NCBI GenBank assembly: GCA_013054445.1 | Contig: JAAMPI010001441.1 | Span: 1 to 14,440 of the forward strand | Length of the DNA stretch: 14,440 bases | Reading direction: 5' to 3' | Origin: Cudoniella acicularis | Taxonomy: Eukaryota > Ascomycota > Leotiomycetes > Helotiales > Helotiaceae | Shown: one piece after another, positions 1-8,730 of the stretch | Layout of the letters: each line of letters begins with the position of its first letter | How positions within the stretch are numbered: position 1 is the first letter of the stretch | Position numbers and translations under genes: made by a program | The notes under the pieces: generated by a model | Told to the model about the DNA's origin: nothing | Databases searched by the model: none | The model's input: the letters and a program-made list of their open reading frames with translations, nothing else

Positions 1-86
1 GAGGATAAGAGGGAGAGAAAAAGGGCAATGGTGAGGTTTTGTATAAGGTAGATGGATAGTGAAAAAAGAGAAGGTATATTTACCAT
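1..86 (-). CDS. Possible 5' end of a divergent minus-strand gene, cut by the window edge
   Basis: On the minus strand an ATG at 86-84 sits in the acceptable context TTCAAGATGG. It is followed at once by GTAAATA, which resembles a fungal 5' splice site, so the first coding exon could be the start codon alone with an intron running off the left edge. Read straight through, the frame stays open to base 1 and gives a short hydrophobic peptide of about 28 residues. The stretch upstream on the minus strand (87 to about 340) has no long ORF and would suit a 5' UTR. No family can be named. The call rests only on the start context, the donor-like sequence and the divergent layout relative to the gene at 578. 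Confidence 0.22.
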   Translation of the reverse strand, partial: MVNIPSLFSLSIYLIQNLTIALFLSLLS

Positions 87-577
87 CTTGAATGAATTAT
101 CTTGCGATCTTCTTCCGTCTGGTACGTATGGAATTTCCTTAGGTAGATGATTTCTGGATTGCGCAGTTGAAGATATCAAGTCGCAGATAAAATCGCAAGA
201 ATCCCTTTCGTATCAAAAGAGTGTGAATGGCAGTTCCGTCCCTTTTGTAATTATTTGCAATGACAAGTCTGACAGATACTCGAAGATGTGTCCCCAGCTC
301 CTAATTCGGGCCAGAGTTGCACGAAATTTGGACATGGGTTAGGCTGAAGGCCGCCTGGTGTTCTGTGGGGCCGAGGCAGCGCTAAACTTAACGTGCACTA
401 GTCGCCCCATAGTCAGGGAGGTGCTTTTAGAGTTTGGGGGCTGTTACAATAAAGCTTGTGTTGCTTTTTGTTCGTCTGAAGATTTTTTGAGGGGTGTGTT
501 AAATTGTGTGCGCGACGACGACAGCTTGTCTTTGATCTTTAGATTTATTGTCTGGGGGGAACAAACAGGAAGGAAAA
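87..577. promoter_or_regulatory. Intergenic region, probable divergent promoter
   Basis: No convincing gene is visible here. The open frames in this stretch lack a good start or family resemblance and run on into intron 1 of the plus-strand gene at 578. If the minus-strand start at 86 is real, this stretch would be a bidirectional promoter of about 490 bp. I could not identify specific factor sites. Confidence 0.3.
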
Positions 578-1128
578 ATGAATTCTATACGCACAGCAAT
601 TTCTCTCAGTGGGCGTGCCAATGCAATTGGGATGCTAAGACCCAAGACGAGCACGCAACTTGTACAATTGCGCTTCAACTCTACAACCGAAGGCAGAAAG
701 CAGAGCTCCAAACACGTTCGTCCTCTTCCCTTTCCCTCTCCCTCTCCCTTCTCCCTTCTCCAACCCTCATCCTTCTTGTGACAGCAAAATGCTAACAGTT
801 CATGCTACAAAACAGATCGATTTCTACCGCACCTTCACGCGTCCAATCGTCAAGGTCCTCCTGCTAGCGACGTTTACATATCAGCTTGCTTATTGGGGCT
901 GGGTGAGGCTAGAGAAGGATGAGATTAAGGCGGAGAGGAATGGTGAGTTACCTTGATTCGGTCGAGGTGGGGTTCAACAGGTCGGGGGGTGGGGTTTGGG
1001 TGTCCGTTGGCTGATGGTTTTTGGTGGTAGGGGAGATTAGGGAACTGGAGAGGGAATTGGAGGTTTTGATAGAGGAGAAGGGGTTGGTAAGGGGAAGGAA
1101 GGGGAGAAGCCTTGAATGGGTTGTATGA
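578..1128 (+). CDS. Small mitochondrial single-pass inner-membrane protein (three exons), function unassigned
   Basis: Exons are 578-715, 816-942 and 1031-1128, giving 120 residues. Intron 1 (716-815) has a GTTCGT donor, a GCTAAC branch point at 790-795 and an ACAG acceptor. Intron 2 (943-1030) has a GTGAGT donor and a GGTAG acceptor. Both junctions keep the frame. Residues 1-46 are rich in Arg, Ser and Thr with no acidic residue until Glu39, as expected of a mitochondrial presequence. Residues 56-75 form one membrane segment (IVKVLLLATFTYQLAYWGW), followed by a charged, Glu-rich helix (RELERELEVLIEEK). This layout resembles small fungal inner-membrane assembly factors such as Ina17, but that is only resemblance by architecture. 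Intron 1 holds a 41-nt pure pyrimidine tract. An alternative third intron at 1087-1136 (GTAAGG...GGCAG) would move the stop to 1290-1292 and give 158 residues. The gene converges on the MAK11-like gene. Confidence 0.62.
721..761 (+). repeat. 41-nt uninterrupted pyrimidine tract in intron 1
   Basis: Every base from 721 to 761 is C or T, built from CCCTCT- and CCCTTCT-like units. It lies between the donor (716) and branch point (790) of intron 1 of the small mitochondrial protein gene. It is a low-complexity tract and would be prone to length variation. Confidence 0.85.
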
Positions 1129-1537
1129 GAAGGCAGATGGAAAGGAATATCGAGTCGAGTGTGGGGAAGGCGGAAAGCGGAAGGCGTCCAAAGCGCATTA
1201 GGCCGGGACGGCAGAGGTTGGGGAGAGAAAAACTGCTCAATCGAGGAGGACTCGAGGTGATACCGTTTGACGAGAGGCTGCATATGCCGTGATCAACACC
1301 CATGACCTGGAATTGGCAGACTCGAAACCCGGCCTCATCACACCAAATTGAGAAGGGAGCTTTGCCTCTACGGAGAAATCTAAGCACCGAACTACAAATA
1401 TTGCTGGAGAGCAGGAACAAGAGTTGCAAGGCCCCTACACTGGAAATGATATTTCGAAGTGTTCCCATACACACCCTCGTATAAATAATTTCAAAGCAGT
1501 TGCTGTGAGCTTTATATGGAGTGAAATAGGGTATCAT

Positions 1538-3074
1538 TTACTCGCTATCAGAACTGCTACTTTCGACCTCATCCCCACCCTCATCTCCATCCTCAATCCC
1601 CTCAAAATCCTCGAAATCCTCTCCAGTCTCGTCCCCTTCAACACTTGGGAGCATTACAAATGCTTTTAAACATGTGATACGATTCCCTGTTGTGTAAGTT
1701 CCAAGGAATTTCCCTACTTGCTTAACATTTGCGTCTTTGGTGGAAAGAAGGTCTGCTGCTGATAGCTTGCAAAGCTTCAAGGCCCCGTCACTTCGTCCGG
1801 CTACTATGATGATATATTTAGTAGCTCCTTCGCCGATATCCAGGGCTGTAAAGTCCTTGATTCGTGGAGGCTTGTCATCGGATTTGGGGTTCTTTTTTTT
1901 CGCCATTCTTTTCTTGTTCTTTTCCAGTAGGCTTTTCTTCGTCTTTTCCATCCAGAATCGCAATCAATTTTGCAGAAGGAAGTGGTGCCTCTTTGCCCTT
2001 CTCAGCTTCTGAAGTAACCAGGTCTGCAGGTCGGGTCGAGTAGAATAATATCCTGCCATCCTCGGTTGATACGGCCAGAACCTGAATATCCTCCTCTTCG
2101 TCAACTTGCAAATAACACAGCTGATGTATCTTCGTCCATCTTTGACCTTTCTCCCTGGTCTGAGGAACAACCTTGCATTTCGGCTTGCTGTCCATCCCAA
2201 ATACCAATGCACCCTTGTCGAAACCCACACAGAATTCCTCTCCGGCATCTGTAGCTCCCCATGCAACTTTCCTCCCCTCCCCACTTGTAAATTTTCCTTC
2301 TCCAACTTCTGACAACATATCTCTTTCAAAATTTAGCACTCCGGCTTTCTTTCCAGTGACAAGGTTCCACAGTCGCATACATTTTTCTCCTTTACCAACA
2401 GATATCATAAGCTTCATGCTCGGGTGAACAGCAAAATCATTGACTCCGCTCGGTGCACCTCCCAATGGTGCCGTATCTCCACTCGGTCTTCCTATAGATT
2501 TCGGCACAGGAGCTTTAATCGTGCTCAATAAACTCCAATCCCTTGTCCTTGTCACCGCAATGGTATTATCCTCTGCTGAACTCAACAGCTTGCTCCGATT
2601 CGGAAAATATAACGCCGTCACGGAACTCGCATGGTGTAACAGAGAACCCAATTCCTTGTTCTGGGGATTCTCGATGACGGCTTTGGTGGAAAGACCTGCG
2701 ATTGCGGGGACGGTGACATATGAAGGTGCGTGGGCGGAAAGGTGGTAGAGGTTTATTCGTTCGTCGGTGCTCCCGCTCGCGAGGATGACTTTCTGGGTTT
2801 GTTTTGGGACTGGGGCGGAGGGGGGTGAGATAGCGAGACATTTGATAGCAGATGTATGAGCGTTGAAGAGAAAAGTGTCTGCGAATTCAACATCGTCTTT
2901 GGGTGAGATGGTTGCGGTCAAGCCATGAAGAACTCGGTCGTAGGACCCCGCGATTATTTGAATTGTGGTGAGGGATTGAGGTGTGGATGGTGTTGTTGGT
3001 TTTATCTTTTTGCTTGGGGCCACGGTGGCAGCGGCAGCAGATTCGCCATTCGTGTTGCGCTTTCGTTTAGCCAT
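1538..3074 (-). CDS. MAK11: MAK11/PAK1IP1-like WD40 ribosome biogenesis protein, frame broken by 1 nt
   Basis: Mak11 (human PAK1IP1) is a nucleolar WD40 protein needed for 60S ribosomal subunit assembly. The start is ATG 3074-3072 (MAKRKRNTNGES), a basic NLS-like end. An in-frame start farther upstream would only add unconserved residues. WD40-like blades follow: AHTSAIKCLAIS, VILASGSTDERINLYHLSAH, HASSVTALYFPN, LLSSAEDNTIAV, GVNDFAVHPSMKLMISVGKG and MRLWNLVTGKKAG. The first frame stops at 1875. The conserved continuation (PPRIKDFTALDIGEG, then GRSDGALKLCKL and an acidic tail ending SSSSDSE) lies in another frame that ends at 1538. The frames join cleanly at an A8 run (T8 at 1893-1900 on the plus strand), where one base fewer would give an uninterrupted protein of about 511 residues. 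No minus-strand GT occurs between about 1865 and 2010, so an intron with a donor inside that stretch is excluded. Either the copy is disrupted or the homopolymer is miscalled. Family identity is from recall of the domain order. Confidence 0.83.
1893..1900 (-). other. Homopolymer frameshift site in the MAK11-like gene
   Basis: Eight consecutive T on the plus strand (A8 in the gene) mark the switch between frames. Upstream, the protein reads AKLIAILDGKDEEKPTGKEQ in one frame. Downstream, it reads NPKSDDKPPRIKDFTALDI in the next. Both parts look like genuine Mak11 sequence. A run of seven A would restore continuity. Confidence 0.8.
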
Positions 3075-3925
3075 GTTATGTTGCTGTGAATGTTTCCAAG
3101 GTTGATGATGGAGAAGCTGCTTTGGAACTTTTTTCGGGAGTCGAGAAAAAATTGCAGGGATCTTGGACAATTTCACGTGAGCGGTCCACATTTCTCAATG
3201 ACTGCCAGCGTACCACTCCTCGCAACTTCAAACTTCATCCTTCAATCTCAGAATTCTGCTATGGCTTTCATCTTCACACAATGCATTCACTCGGTTGCAA
3301 ACATGGCGCTTGTTTTGCTCTTTCTCCTCTTCCCCCATCGAAGTTTTGGTGAGCACGGAGTGGAACCCAAGAGGGTCCGAATCTTAGAAAACACCAGGAA
3401 TTCCTCGTCATTTTCTATACCATAGAAATCCCGGTTGCAAGACCGAAATAAATCGTTGCCAGGTCAAGTGCTTAGCAGCCAATCACCATAAACTCTGAAC
3501 CCTAAGTGGGATTTTCCATTTCCATATCGCCAGCAAACGCTGGTTCCTAAGTCTTTTTTTTGTGGATAGTTAGACAGCGGGTGGTCCCTAGTGTGATAAC
3601 GGGCTCTTTTAAACCCCAAATTCCCACGCCAAACATCACTCAAGTTTCGTGGTTTGTTTTCACTTACTACACACTTATGATATCACTTGCTCTGTATTCC
3701 GAATTTTCAGAACGGTGTCCTTTTGGTACTCAATCGCTCACCCGCAAGTCACCTAAAAATGGCGTCAGTATTTCCCATTCAGTTTTAGATCTTATGTCTA
3801 AGAAATGTTGTGCAGTTCTTCTCCAGTCTTTTTCCCGTCCGACATTGCGCCTTTTGAGTACATTTATTTCATTGTGCAGCGCTTTATCGTCAGGGTCAGG
3901 TCAAATATCAAGTATCACTGCCAAA
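3075..3925. promoter_or_regulatory. Divergent intergenic region between MAK11 and the 3926 gene
   Basis: This 851-bp region separates two divergently arranged starts. The plus-strand frame used at 3926 stays open back to 3560 and holds earlier ATGs (for example 3677 and 3794). Its pyrimidine-rich runs and lack of domain-like sequence suit a 5' UTR better than coding sequence. A CCAAT box (CCAATCACC) lies at about 3479-3487. No repeats or RNA genes were seen. Confidence 0.45.
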
Positions 3926-4486
3926 ATGAATTCCCAATCGTCAAACAAGGCGTCTGTTGCAGGCTCTCTTGTCAAAGGCAGTCTAGGACCACTCTACAAT
4001 TTCCTCGGATTCCGCAGCACGTACTCAGAAGCAAAATCCATACCCAACCCATCGGACACAGACACCCAAAGCCTCGACAAGAAAAATAGGCCGTCGAACA
4101 GCAAATCCAAAGGAAAGGAGGCAGCTATAATAGCAAAGACCCACGACTCCAATAACATCGGCAAGAAAATTCCCCCAATGCCCAACAAATCGAAAGGAAA
4201 AGAGCCATCCGTAACAGCAACAACCACGAATTCCTCACCGATCAGCCAAAATCAGATAAGCCAAAACGATGGAACCAGAGAGAATGAACAAATCCCGCTA
4301 CTCAGACCACGAGTTCCAGAACCAAAGGAGTTAATGAACCTAGCTGCCAAGTATGCAAAGCGAATGGCGAAGGCGAAGGCGGAAAAATCGAAGGAACTCT
4401 CGAAGGCGAAGAAAGCGAGGTGCAAGCATGATCAGGCTTACTATAGAAAAATGGTATTGAATGATCCGGAATGGGAATGGGGTTGA
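3926..4486 (+). CDS. Hypothetical basic, mostly disordered protein with a C-terminal Lys/Ala helix
   Basis: The predicted product is 186 residues and I do not recognise the family. The ATG at 3926 was chosen for its CCAAAATGA context and because composition changes there; the frame is open upstream to 3560, so a longer form cannot be excluded. Residues 10-35 are a moderately hydrophobic start (SLGPLYNFLGFRSTY). Residues 38-125 are polar and look disordered, with an imperfect repeat: KSKGKE occurs at about 60-65 and 88-93. Residues 132-168 form a strongly basic amphipathic helix or coiled coil (KYAKRMAKAKAEKSKELSK). The end is a compact aromatic motif, YYRKMVLNDPEWEWG, which could be a binding tail. 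A nuclear or nucleic-acid-associated role would fit the charge but is a guess. No introns are needed. Confidence 0.5.
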   Translation: MNSQSSNKASVAGSLVKGSLGPLYNFLGFRSTYSEAKSIPNPSDTDTQSLDKKNRPSNSKSKGKEAAIIAKTHDSNNIGKKIPPMPNKSKGKEPSVTATTTNSSPISQNQISQNDGTRENEQIPLLRPRVPEPKELMNLAAKYAKRMAKAKAEKSKELSKAKKARCKHDQAYYRKMVLNDPEWEWG

Positions 4487-5973
4487 ATCCCGGGGTCTTC
4501 GAATAGATGTGTTTAACTTGTCGCCGTTGTGGGATTGTCTTTTGGTGAGGTGGGAGGAGCTTGTTATAAGGGGGATTTGCTATCGTTGGAGTTTCTCAGC
4601 GGAACGGAATCGGAACGGTCAAGGCCAAGGCGCCAAAGATGACTTTCGGGAAGGTTTTTGGTTTCTCTCGTCGCGTTTACAGCAAATTTTGGATGGCGAA
4701 GGCGCTTTTGGTCAAGTTAGGGTGGGTCAGATTGGGCCGAAGTTCTGGATACAAGGCGAACGGGGTTCTAGGAGCATCTTGCAGCTCCCTCGAATGAAGC
4801 AAAACTAATTATGATTTTCGGTATTTCAGCATTTTAAACGTGCCAAGCGTTCCAATATTTCAAGAATTACGAGAAGATAGTCTCAAATATTTGGGAATAG
4901 AATCTGTAGGACGAACTGTCCTCACCGAGCTCGCCTACTGAAAATTTCCAAAGCCAAGAAAGCGGGCGCTAAGTAGTGTTGAGTTTCATGTTATATTCTA
5001 TTCTATCTTGATTTCATAGCTACCTTCCTCGTCTGATGAAAACCCTATAAAACGTCCCCAAGTTCACACTTCCAGAGTGGCACATTGTTTAAGAGACACT
5101 TATCGCAGCCACAAAACTTTGACGTATCCTAACATTTCAACCACTCCAGCGAGAGCAGAAGACACGGTGCTTGGAATGCAGATACCATTGAAGATTTTTG
5201 GTTTTGTGAAGCTATGGAAAGTTGAAGTTTGTGTGTGAGAATATAGAAAATTTTGTTGCTGTCATGAAAGTATTCGGATGCCTGATTGGTAAAGGAACGA
5301 GCGAAGGAACGAACAATCCACGGCTGTACTATAGATAGGTGCCGAGAGCATCCATCCGGGGTTCTAAGAGTCCTTCAAAGCTTAGTAACGCCTCTTCTAT
5401 CACTCAAAATCACCTCTCAAGGTTGTCAGCTCTTCAAGTTCTTCAATCTTGTCGATCTGCACATTGCTTAAAGCCCTTGCTCGGCATGGTCATCTTGGGA
5501 ATATTCTGCACCTCGATTTTATAATTTGTTACCATGAACCTTCTTTAATACTTGATGCTTTTTCTCTTTACAAAGATTTTGAGTAATAGTTTCTTGGGTG
5601 GATGTTTTCTAGACGGTTTGAGGTCCGTGCTATGAGGTAGCTTACGACACTTTGAAGAATAAACGGTTTGTTACTGTAGTGTATTATTGGGAAGGAAAAC
5701 ATAAGAAGCGCTCTCCTTGTGTTTCTGTTTTTTGCAATTTGGTTTATTTTGGAGTTCGTGATTATTTAAATATTTTGAAGTGTTTAAAGCGAGTTCATTA
5801 CACTTTCCGCGCCGCGCCACTCCCCCGTCTTGTGCGAATTTCAATCATAGAAAAATGTATTGAATTTATAAATTGAATCCATGATTCAAAGACTCTCGCC
5901 TCAATTTCGCAGACTATAAATTCTATAAAAGAAAAAGTTCCGTTTCCAACTTTCCACCTCTAACTATTTATTT
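4487..5973. other. Long intergenic region without a convincing gene
   Basis: About 1.5 kb lies between the 3926 gene and the cysteine-rich ORF. The short open frames at 4461-4808, 5286-5471, 5339-5524 and 5652-5876 overlap one another, lack good start contexts and carry no recognisable motif. I saw no tRNA-like B box, inverted repeat or mobile-element end. The right end (about 5911-5931) holds TATA-like sequence, CTATAAATTCTATAAAAG, which could serve the ORF at 5974. Unannotated UTRs or a non-coding transcript cannot be excluded. Confidence 0.4.
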
Positions 5974-6285
5974 ATGAGTTCCAGCAACGCCGTCACATTC
6001 CCCTTGCCATCAAGCTCGGGACGACTTTGCACTTGGACTTTTGCATGCTGCAAAGAAGCCTTGGAAAATGTGTGTGAGTGTTGCGATAAGGTAAAGGGGA
6101 TATGGCGATGGGAATTGAGAATTGGGAGGGATTTTATAGAGATAGAGGGGTGGGAAGGTGGAAAAGGATGTTGCTGTCATTGTTATTACATGGTTTGGAT
6201 GTTTGGTTTAGCGACCGACCGAACGTGTCTCGAACAGATTCTCGGTTGTCCCTCCTCTTGCTGTGGACTTGGCTGGAGTCTTTGA
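5974..6285 (+). CDS. Possible small cysteine-rich protein (weak call)
   Basis: An ATG at 5974 follows a TATA-like stretch (CTATAAAAG, about 50 bp upstream) and a pyrimidine-rich leader. The single-exon frame gives 103 residues with 14 cysteines in clusters: LCTWTFACC, NVCECCDK, GKGCCCHC and SSCCG. There is no signal peptide, so it is not a typical secreted effector. The clustered Cys pattern is loosely metallothionein-like. A GTAAAG donor-like site at 6091, directly after CECCDK, suggests that the real gene may be spliced and only residues 1-39 are exon 1. No family is recognised, and a chance ORF remains quite possible. Confidence 0.27.
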   Translation: MSSSNAVTFPLPSSSGRLCTWTFACCKEALENVCECCDKVKGIWRWELRIGRDFIEIEGWEGGKGCCCHCYYMVWMFGLATDRTCLEQILGCPSSCCGLGWSL

Positions 6286-6857
6286 ACTTGAAGTTTAATA
6301 TTTCCTTTATGAAATCGAACGCCACGTTGGTGGTAGAGAAATTGTGTCAGGCAGAAGTCGACTTAAAGTTGTCCTCATAATTGAGGCCACAGAAAACGCA
6401 TAAAACCACGAGATGGCCAGTTGCTTGCTTTGTCTAGCATTTTAAATCATCCAGCTCTAATTTTCTCGCATGCTTAATATATGGATTCACGTCTGCTAAT
6501 CTGTAAATATTCACTGAAGCACAGAGTGGTATTGGAAGTTAAGTTGCATTTGCTGATTTATTTAAAACTCGGGAGCCTTTAATTACTTGCCTTTTATTTG
6601 ATTTTCAATAACAAAGTTCAATTCCACAAATCTAAAGCTCCATCGTCTCCTAATTACATCCCACGTCTAAATTCAGTAACCCCTGAGTAGGAGGTCCCAA
6701 TTTCTTTTCATCGCAAAATCCCACCAAGACTCTGTACAAAACGCCATTTCCAATAAACCTTTCCTTTCCGCCAGGAAAAGCACCTTGGAGGTTATAAAGC
6801 CTTCCATAGACAAAGTACCCAAAATTAATTCCAGCTCCGAATTCCTAACCCTCCAAA
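6286..6857. other. Intergenic region, 3' flank of the glycosyltransferase gene
   Basis: About 570 bp of AT-rich sequence lie between the weak cysteine-rich ORF and the stop of the GT32 gene. No ORF with coding character, repeat or RNA gene was seen. It probably contains the 3' UTR of the minus-strand GT32 gene. Confidence 0.4.
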
Positions 6858-7880
6858 CTATGGATCAGGCAACTCCCCACCAAACTCATTCTTCCAAGTC
6901 CCCGCATAATGATGCGTAACTAGCGCCGGACCCTGATCCTTCGGAAACCCATTCTGACTCGCCGCAAACGCATTCCCGGGCAAAAGCAACACATCACCCA
7001 ACAACTTCGGCTCCTTCAACCCCGTAAAATGACTATCATTGATCGCCTCCCCCATCTCCCGCCCCATACTCTTAACAACACTCGTTGTCAACCTCTTCGG
7101 GCCTGAAAAATCCACCACATCACCAATCATCTCCAACGTCAACTCATCCACCTCCACCCCATTCCAGCTGGCCGTATAATTCACCTCGGTCAAAATATCC
7201 TCAATAACCACTTTCATATGCGGCGATTTCGGCGCAGCCATGATCATCCAACTCGCAAACTGAGTGCGAATCCTCCCTTGCTCAGATACCGGGACTCTAG
7301 AAGCCGGACATACAATCGCGCAATCAAACTCCAAACCTAGCACTAGACCCGTCACATTCTTATACCTATTCGGCACCCACTTATTCATATTCCCATATTG
7401 CTCACCACACGAAACATCCAAATCACTCCACACACCACCCTCCTTATACAGTATCAAATACCTCAACAAATCCGCCCTCACAATCGGAATTCTAAGTAAC
7501 ATGAACACCTCCACGATATCACGACGCTCCTCAGAATAGTGTTCACGCACATAAGTTTCCGCTTGCAGTTCGGTGAGGAATTCATGGCGATAATGAGGGT
7601 TTTGATTCAGGCATGTGGCGTCGAAAACTTGTGATTTGTCGGAGAGCCCTGCGGCTGTGAGTTTGTACCAGATCTTTTTGGGGATTAGGGACGTGGCATC
7701 TTCGATTGGTGGAAGCGGGGTGCTGGTGAAGGGGTGTAGTTTTATGTGTCGGTAGGAGCAGATTATCGTGTGAGGGAGGCAGATGTCGTGGTAGTTGTAC
7801 AGGTATATTAGCGTGAGGGTGAAGAGGGTTGCTGGGATGAGGATGGTGAGTATTTTGAGGAGTTTGGTGGGGAGGTGCAT
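6858..7880 (-). CDS. OCH1-like glycosyltransferase, family GT32 (sugar-binding DXD region)
   Basis: The 340-residue product is predicted to be a type II Golgi membrane enzyme that transfers a sugar, probably mannose, from a nucleotide donor to glycan. A short cytoplasmic start and one signal anchor (about residues 8-28, LKILTILIPATLFTLTLIYL) precede the luminal domain. GT32 hallmarks are IPKKIWYKL near 67-73, the block RADLLRYLILYKEGGVWSDL at 135-154 and the DXD motif Asp153-Leu-Asp155, which binds the metal and nucleotide sugar. The C-terminal VTHHYAGTWK (321-330) matches the usual His-His...Trp end of the family. The frame is open upstream to 8036, but ATG 7880 was chosen because the anchor follows directly and the context (GCAACCATGC) is good. 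There are no introns, and the length is slightly below that of Och1 proteins. N-glycan outer-chain or glycolipid synthesis is the likely pathway; the exact acceptor is not evident. Confidence 0.87.
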   Translation of the reverse strand: MHLPTKLLKILTILIPATLFTLTLIYLYNYHDICLPHTIICSYRHIKLHPFTSTPLPPIEDATSLIPKKIWYKLTAAGLSDKSQVFDATCLNQNPHYRHEFLTELQAETYVREHYSEERRDIVEVFMLLRIPIVRADLLRYLILYKEGGVWSDLDVSCGEQYGNMNKWVPNRYKNVTGLVLGLEFDCAIVCPASRVPVSEQGRIRTQFASWMIMAAPKSPHMKVVIEDILTEVNYTASWNGVEVDELTLEMIGDVVDFSGPKRLTTSVVKSMGREMGEAINDSHFTGLKEPKLLGDVLLLPGNAFAASQNGFPKDQGPALVTHHYAGTWKNEFGGELPDP

Positions 7881-8730
7881 GGTTGCAAAATGCAAAGAAG
7901 TAAAATATCTTGAATTTGAGACATGAAAGGAGAGAAATATTTGCCAAGTGGCAGATTGATAATATTTTTGAGCTATTTTGTGTGTTTCGGGCATTTTGTT
8001 AAGAGGTAGGGGAGAGGTAGGGGTAAGTTTAGCCAATCGGCTACACTAAATATTCAACGAACTGTTGGCCTCGATCAAGATATGCCGGGACCGGCAATGC
8101 ATGCAACGGTAAAAAGGTACCAAGCTTTAGCATATAGTGGTTTGACATCTTATACATGGAAAAATTGTTGTCTTAAAAGGGAGCGGCGATCTGATGTTAA
8201 CATTCAACCAAACAAGGGTTTGAAATTATTTTTGTTAGACAAGTAATCCCCAACTTCTGGAAAACGCATGAAATAAGTGAATTTCTATTTGCGTTGTCTC
8301 AAGTCGACTTCTTCAATTAAAATATGTGCAATTCAAAATCATCGTCATTAACTTGTGGCCGTAATATCCAACCATCGAAACAAATGAAAAATTGCGTAAC
8401 ATAAATTGTCTATCTCATCAAAATATATGGCTTGCCTAAACACTTCATCAAATCACCCTGTCCCGCATATTGGGCGTTGCACCTAAGCAGATGATCATTG
8501 CGGGGTTACAGGGGTGGCACGTGGTTCCACTGTATATATAACTTGATTTAATTTAATTGGTAAGCTCTAATTAAAATGAAATCACGATTATTCGATTCGA
8601 TTCGATTCGATTAGTAATTAATTACTTTAGTTATAAAACTAATTTCTAGTTTTAAAAATATAATTCTTCGAGTACATTGAATCCAGGCGAAACCCATAGC
8701 GGCGCTTCAAGTTGCAAGTGGCGTTGAAGT
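7881..8730. promoter_or_regulatory. Promoter side of the GT32 gene and 3' flank of the caspase-like gene
   Basis: This 850-bp, AT-rich stretch holds the 5' region of the GT32 gene and the 3' end of the caspase-like gene. It contains a (TTCGA)4 microsatellite at 8591-8610 and a palindrome AGTAATTAATTACT just after it. One overlapping minus-strand frame (8652-8897) runs in from the caspase-like gene in another frame and is taken as a shadow. No other gene was seen. Confidence 0.4.
8591..8610 (+). repeat. (TTCGA)4 microsatellite
   Basis: Four exact tandem copies of the 5-bp unit TTCGA span 8591-8610 in AT-rich intergenic sequence downstream of the caspase-like gene. It is a simple repeat with no evident role. 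Confidence 0.92.

Noticed and set aside
358..795. 145-codon plus-strand frame
   Set aside because: It overlaps the coding exon and intron of the mitochondrial protein gene in another frame, starts without an ATG, and includes the low-complexity pyrimidine tract translated as Ser/Leu repeats.
925..1537. Three overlapping minus-strand frames (88, 111 and 166 codons)
   Set aside because: They are Pro/Ser/Leu-rich shadows of the G-rich plus strand around exons 2-3 of the 578 gene, with no family-like motif or plausible splicing.
3560..3925. Upstream extension of the 3926 gene by 122 codons
   Set aside because: It is open but pyrimidine-rich, starts with a weak non-ATG codon, and has no motif. 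The 3926 start has a much better context. It remains possible that one of the earlier ATGs (3677, 3794) is used.
4461..4808. 115-codon plus-strand frame
   Set aside because: It begins inside the 3' end of the 3926 gene in another frame and its translation shows no domain or start support.
4487..5973. Search for tRNA or other structured RNA
   Set aside because: GGTTCTA-type sequences occur (about 4764 and 5359), but neither has a matching A box or acceptor stem, so no tRNA is called.
7880..8036. N-terminal extension of the GT32 protein by 52 residues
   Set aside because: It would bury the signal anchor inside the protein. The ATG at 7880 places the anchor at residues 8-28, as expected for a type II Golgi enzyme.
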